Positions 17,961 to 21,307 of a DNA stretch of 21,307 nucleotides are shown one piece after another (position 1 is the stretch's first letter; every line of letters starts with the position of its first letter). The stretch covers positions 996,564 to 1,017,870 of the forward strand of contig SCFE01000007.1 in NCBI GenBank assembly GCA_004352715.1, in the 5' to 3' direction. The stretch is from Hofstenia miamia. Its lineage: Eukaryota > Xenacoelomorpha > Acoela. Position numbers and translations under genes: made by a program. A model generated the notes under the pieces. The model searched no databases and was not told the origin of the DNA. It worked only from the letters and a program-made list of their open reading frames with translations.

Positions 17961-19514
17961 TAGGCTACATTAAAATTAAGAAAAAACAATCCACCGAAAT
18001 TATTCTCATCAAAGACCATATTCCCAGATCGATATTTCTCATGTTATTATTTTTTAGTTTTGTAGTTTACTGTATTGATAGCTTAAAATTGTTTATTATA
18101 TTTTATTTCAGGTATACACTCGTTGTAAACCAGTCTCTTTTAAGGGAAATATTTCATTTATTTAAAGCAGCCTACCTCAACGCCTCAATCTATGGTTCCA
18201 CGGGAGTATCAATGATGATTTATGCTTCGCCCACATGAAGCGTCTCTATTTTTGATAGAAAATGGCAGGTTTTCCATTGTCATTAAAATTATAAATTTAA
18301 TGATTTACGTCTACTGACTATGATGGCTGCCAATACATTTTGTATTCATGTGATTCTGTGCAACCAAAATAATATAATTTTTTATTTAGTTCGCCTGCAT
18401 ATTCTCGTTCCCATCATTCTAATGATATGCACAGAGAAATTCCAAATAGATAATAATTTCAAATTTTTTGCGATGCGTGAATAAAACACCAACATTTATA
18501 TGATTTTCAGTTTTGCATTTGATTGGGAGAAGGCACGTAGATTTCTTGAATGTCAATTAGCAAGAGTATCTTTAACTCGTACTTCACGAGCTTTGAAAAA
18601 AAGCATTGCAACACTATCTGTACATAAGCATGTATGTGCGTTTAGAGATAATTTTCTTGTAACAAATGGCAGTATATTTAAAATTGAACGTTTATAGTGT
18701 TTTGGTTGTCCCACACTCCAAACCGACAACATACACCCATAATTATATTTATATGATTTTAACGCAAAATAGATTGAAAAAACGAAGGTAACATCAAAAT
18801 CTCCTCGTAGATGTCATTAAAAATTTGAGGTCCTGCATTCCTTCTCGTTACAACATAAACCAAATTTACAATAAATCAAAAACAGGCAATTATTTTGAGC
18901 TGAGCTTCACAAATTTTTGAATTGAGTAATTCCGTTTTTTTGTGTAGGTAAGCTTAATTTGATGTAATGTTGATTGGGAACATAAGTTCGCACCCCCCTT
19001 ACAATTGCTGGTGTAAATTTAGGAGAGGTTTTGTATTACCAATGTATATATTTCGATATTGAAATAAAATCTAGGTATTGAAAAAACATAAGTATGTCTT
19101 AAGAAGAGCATTTATTAGGCGGATTTCGATTATGATTAATTAAATATGAGCTCCATAGGTGTTTTGCTTCTTTTAAAAATGGGTACAAATGAGTGAAATT
19201 TGGTGGAAATGTTAATACAATTTGCTAAGAATATATTTAAGTTCGATTCTTTTTGAACGTTTTGCTAGCACATTTCAGATACAGCATAAACACAAAACAA
19301 TCACCGCATTTATCTTGATTTAATTGTTTGCTATGTTTCGCAATTGTAGTTATCTTTAAATATCTTTAAATGATGAACTAACATTGCAATCTACAATAAA
19401 AATTTTAAATATTAAAACATTTTTTTTATTATTAAACGTTTATTACATATTTTTGGAGAACAATTAATAATAGCATTTAATCAATGTATTATTGATTATG
19501 AATTTTCAGACATA
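17961..19514. other. Stretch with two unassigned open segments
   Basis: Two + segments follow good acceptor-like sites: about 18116-18237 (after tttatttcag, containing NQSLLREIFHLFKAAYLNAS) and about 18511-18696 (after attttcag, containing WEKARRFLECQLARVSLTR). Neither matches a family I know, and they are in isolation. The rest is A+T-rich with no supported feature. Confidence 0.35.
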
Positions 19515-19975
19515 TTAAATAAACGGAAAAGTCATCGACCAATTTGCATTACACATCCGCTCAACGACTCTTTGACAAACTGTTGTATATTCGAATACAC
19601 GCATTCGTAAAATCTGAAAACGTACTATCGCATAAACCATTTGGATTTCGCAATAGCCATAGCAAACCAAGACGCAATTCAATTTATTACTGAACAAATA
19701 TAGTCTAATATATCTCATAATAACTGCAGTTGTACCGCATTATTAGATTTAGGTAAAGCATTCAATTCGATGAATTTTGATATTTTGCGAGATAAGCTCA
19801 TAAATAATATGTTTGGTGATAACTCAATTAATTTAATAATGAATACTTAAAAAACAACAGCTTGGAATACTTAACAGATGAATAAGCAAGTTATATTACG
19901 ACTGACCGCGGGGCATCCCACCGCACTGTAATTAGCTCTATTTTTTGCTATTTATCTAGGAAAATACAATGGTCC
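19515..19975 (+). pseudogene. Non-LTR reverse-transcriptase fragment, N-terminal half
   Basis: In one frame 19552-19680 gives RLFDKLLYIRIHAF and then HKPFGFRNSHS (FGFR at 19640-19651). In another, from 19731, it gives CTALLDLGKAFNSMNFDIL, the motif A block with its catalytic Asp. At about 19900 TDRGASHRTVISSIFCYLS resembles the GVPQG-VLGP-LF block. The frame changes between the blocks make it a pseudogene. It stops before the YADD block. Confidence 0.8.
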
Positions 19976-20044
19976 AATACTTAAGTATGAAAATGTATCG
20001 TTTGCATTTTTAAACTCAAAATCTATCTCCGTTTTTCAATAGGT

Positions 20045-20660
20045 TTTGAAACTATAAAAACAATTCATAAACTTAAGCCTTAAAAATCAAGTGGGCCTTC
20101 CAAAATTCTTTCACGGGCACTTAAAATCGCTGCACATATGATTGCCAGCCCCTTAAATTACTTACTTAACGAATGCATAAGAAATATTTACCTTCCGGGT
20201 TATTTAAAAATTACTCAGGTTACTCCTATTTTTAAGAGAAATAATCCGATACTTGCGCAAAATTATAGGCCAATTTCAGTCACATCTCCAATAAGCAAAT
20301 TATTCGAGAGATTATTACACGATCAAATAACGGAACACTTAAATTAATACAATCCTTTTTTAAACACTCAGTTTCGATTTCGAAAAATTTTTTTCAACTG
20401 CTGAGGCACTTTTAAAAGCAACGGAGAATTGAAGATCTTCACCTGACGCAAATAAATTCGTAGCGATTGCTTGCTTAAGCCTTTCTAAAGCTTTTAATTT
20501 TATTAATCATAGCATACTTATAGAAAATATGGGATTTTCTATAATAGCAGAAATTTGATAACTCGTTATCAGAGAATAAGGATAAGTGATGTTTTTTACA
20601 TTGGCTACCTATTAATAAATATGTTCCTTAAGGAATAATTCTTGGTCTCCTTCTTTTCAG

Positions 20661-20700
<40 letters not shown>

Positions 20701-21307
20701 TATATGCACATGACAACTGATTGCAATTTAATTCCATACGCCAATGATAAATGCATATTGAGCGATAATAAATCCATGCATATGGCAATTGAATCTATTG
20801 CATTAAATTGTCACAAATTATGTACGTATTTCAGGATGCACAGGTTGCTTATAAATGAAGATAAAACTGAATTTTGTATTTTGCAGATGCTTTAGCCTTA
20901 AGCCTTAATCTCAATAATACTAGCCTTCCGAGTGTACGCAATTTCGAATACTTAAGAGTAGCTTTTGGTTGTAAGCTAAATTTTGATTCTCACATTAATG
21001 TAATAGTTCGAAAATTAGCCATAATTATAAGAAACATGTAAATGATAGCAATGCAATAACCAGCTTGTGCAATAATTCAATTTAATATGCATTTATAATG
21101 AGTCACTTAGGTTATGCAAATATATTACTTATTGATATAAAATAGTTATTTTTAAGAAACTTGATGTGTAATTAAGATGGGCATCAAATGTTTCAAAGAA
21201 TTCTTCCAGAACTACATTTCCAAATCAATCCTTTTCCGAGACAGTTTGTCATTTTAAATACTATGTTGACATTTTTAAACTAATCAAGAACTTACCACAT
21301 TATCATA
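20045..21307 (+). pseudogene. Non-LTR reverse transcriptase, nearly full domain, catalytically dead
   Basis: The domain is read in order through broken frames. From 20060 comes HKLKP, a stop and KSSGPSKILSRALK. 20138-20346 is open with LPGYLKITQVTPIFKR, then QNYRPISVTSPISKLFERLL. Motif A at about 20463-20515 reads LSLSKAFNFINHSIL, with Ser where the catalytic Asp belongs. At 20623-20661 comes VP, a stop and GIILGLLLFS, running in frame into a TA repeat. The catalytic box at 20737-20751 is YANDK instead of YADDT. Then come LLINEDKTEF, NFEYLRVAFGCKLNFDSHI (near 20940) and SHLGYANI (near 21100). Stops and active-site losses show it is long dead. The sequence continues beyond the window. Confidence 0.85.
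20661..20705. repeat. TA microsatellite inside a reverse-transcriptase frame
   Basis: About 45 bases of TA with one TG interruption, encoding alternating Ile and Tyr in the frame of the surrounding reverse-transcriptase remnant. Confidence 0.9.

Overview
The window is A+T-rich animal DNA with introns, many simple TA repeats, decayed transposable elements and three runs of N marking assembly gaps (8935-9017, 12467-12984, 14968-15614). There is no operon structure, no bacterial signal and no viral genome. The mix of a wurst/DNAJC22 gene, hAT miniature elements, a KRAB-A-domain-containing-protein-2-like integrase and several non-LTR and Penelope-like fragments suggests an invertebrate. The sequence does not let me name the phylum.

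There is one convincing intact host gene, on the + strand at 9295-12339 in five exons. It is a DnaJ-domain, TM2-domain membrane protein of the DNAJC22 (Drosophila wurst) family. All four introns obey GT-AG and their phases match, giving a predicted protein of about 352 residues with an HPD motif near its C-terminus. The end of its last exon is present twice, on either side of a gap. I read that as two overlapping contigs or haplotypes, one carrying a C-tract mobile element inserted next to the stop codon.

Left arm (1-9294): an array of paired TACGAAC boxes (102-271); a complete hAT-type miniature element with 8-bp target duplication (1560-1840); a CpG-dense patch (about 2510-2660); a decayed non-LTR retrotransposon (3214-5010); and a decayed KRBA2-like integrase gene with a Cys-rich CXC-type tail (7030-8598). 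Just downstream of the integrase lies a 28-bp tandem repeat whose unit is close to a perfect 20-bp palindrome (8799-8920).

Right arm (13200-21307): a Penelope-like element on the minus strand with a readable GIY-YIG endonuclease (14326-14967) and a hammerhead-ribozyme-like core downstream of it (about 14211-14241); the 3' end of a non-LTR element with a TCTTA tail (15615-16006); a second complete hAT-type miniature element with 20-bp inverted repeats and an 8-bp duplication (16924-17255); and three further reverse-transcriptase fragments (17400-17960, 19515-19975, 20045-21307).

Apart from DNAJC22 the genes do not work together. The rest is a record of insertions. The most interesting non-gene structures are the palindromic array beside the integrase, the paired-box array at the left edge, the ribozyme-like core and the two hAT miniature elements with fully readable boundaries.
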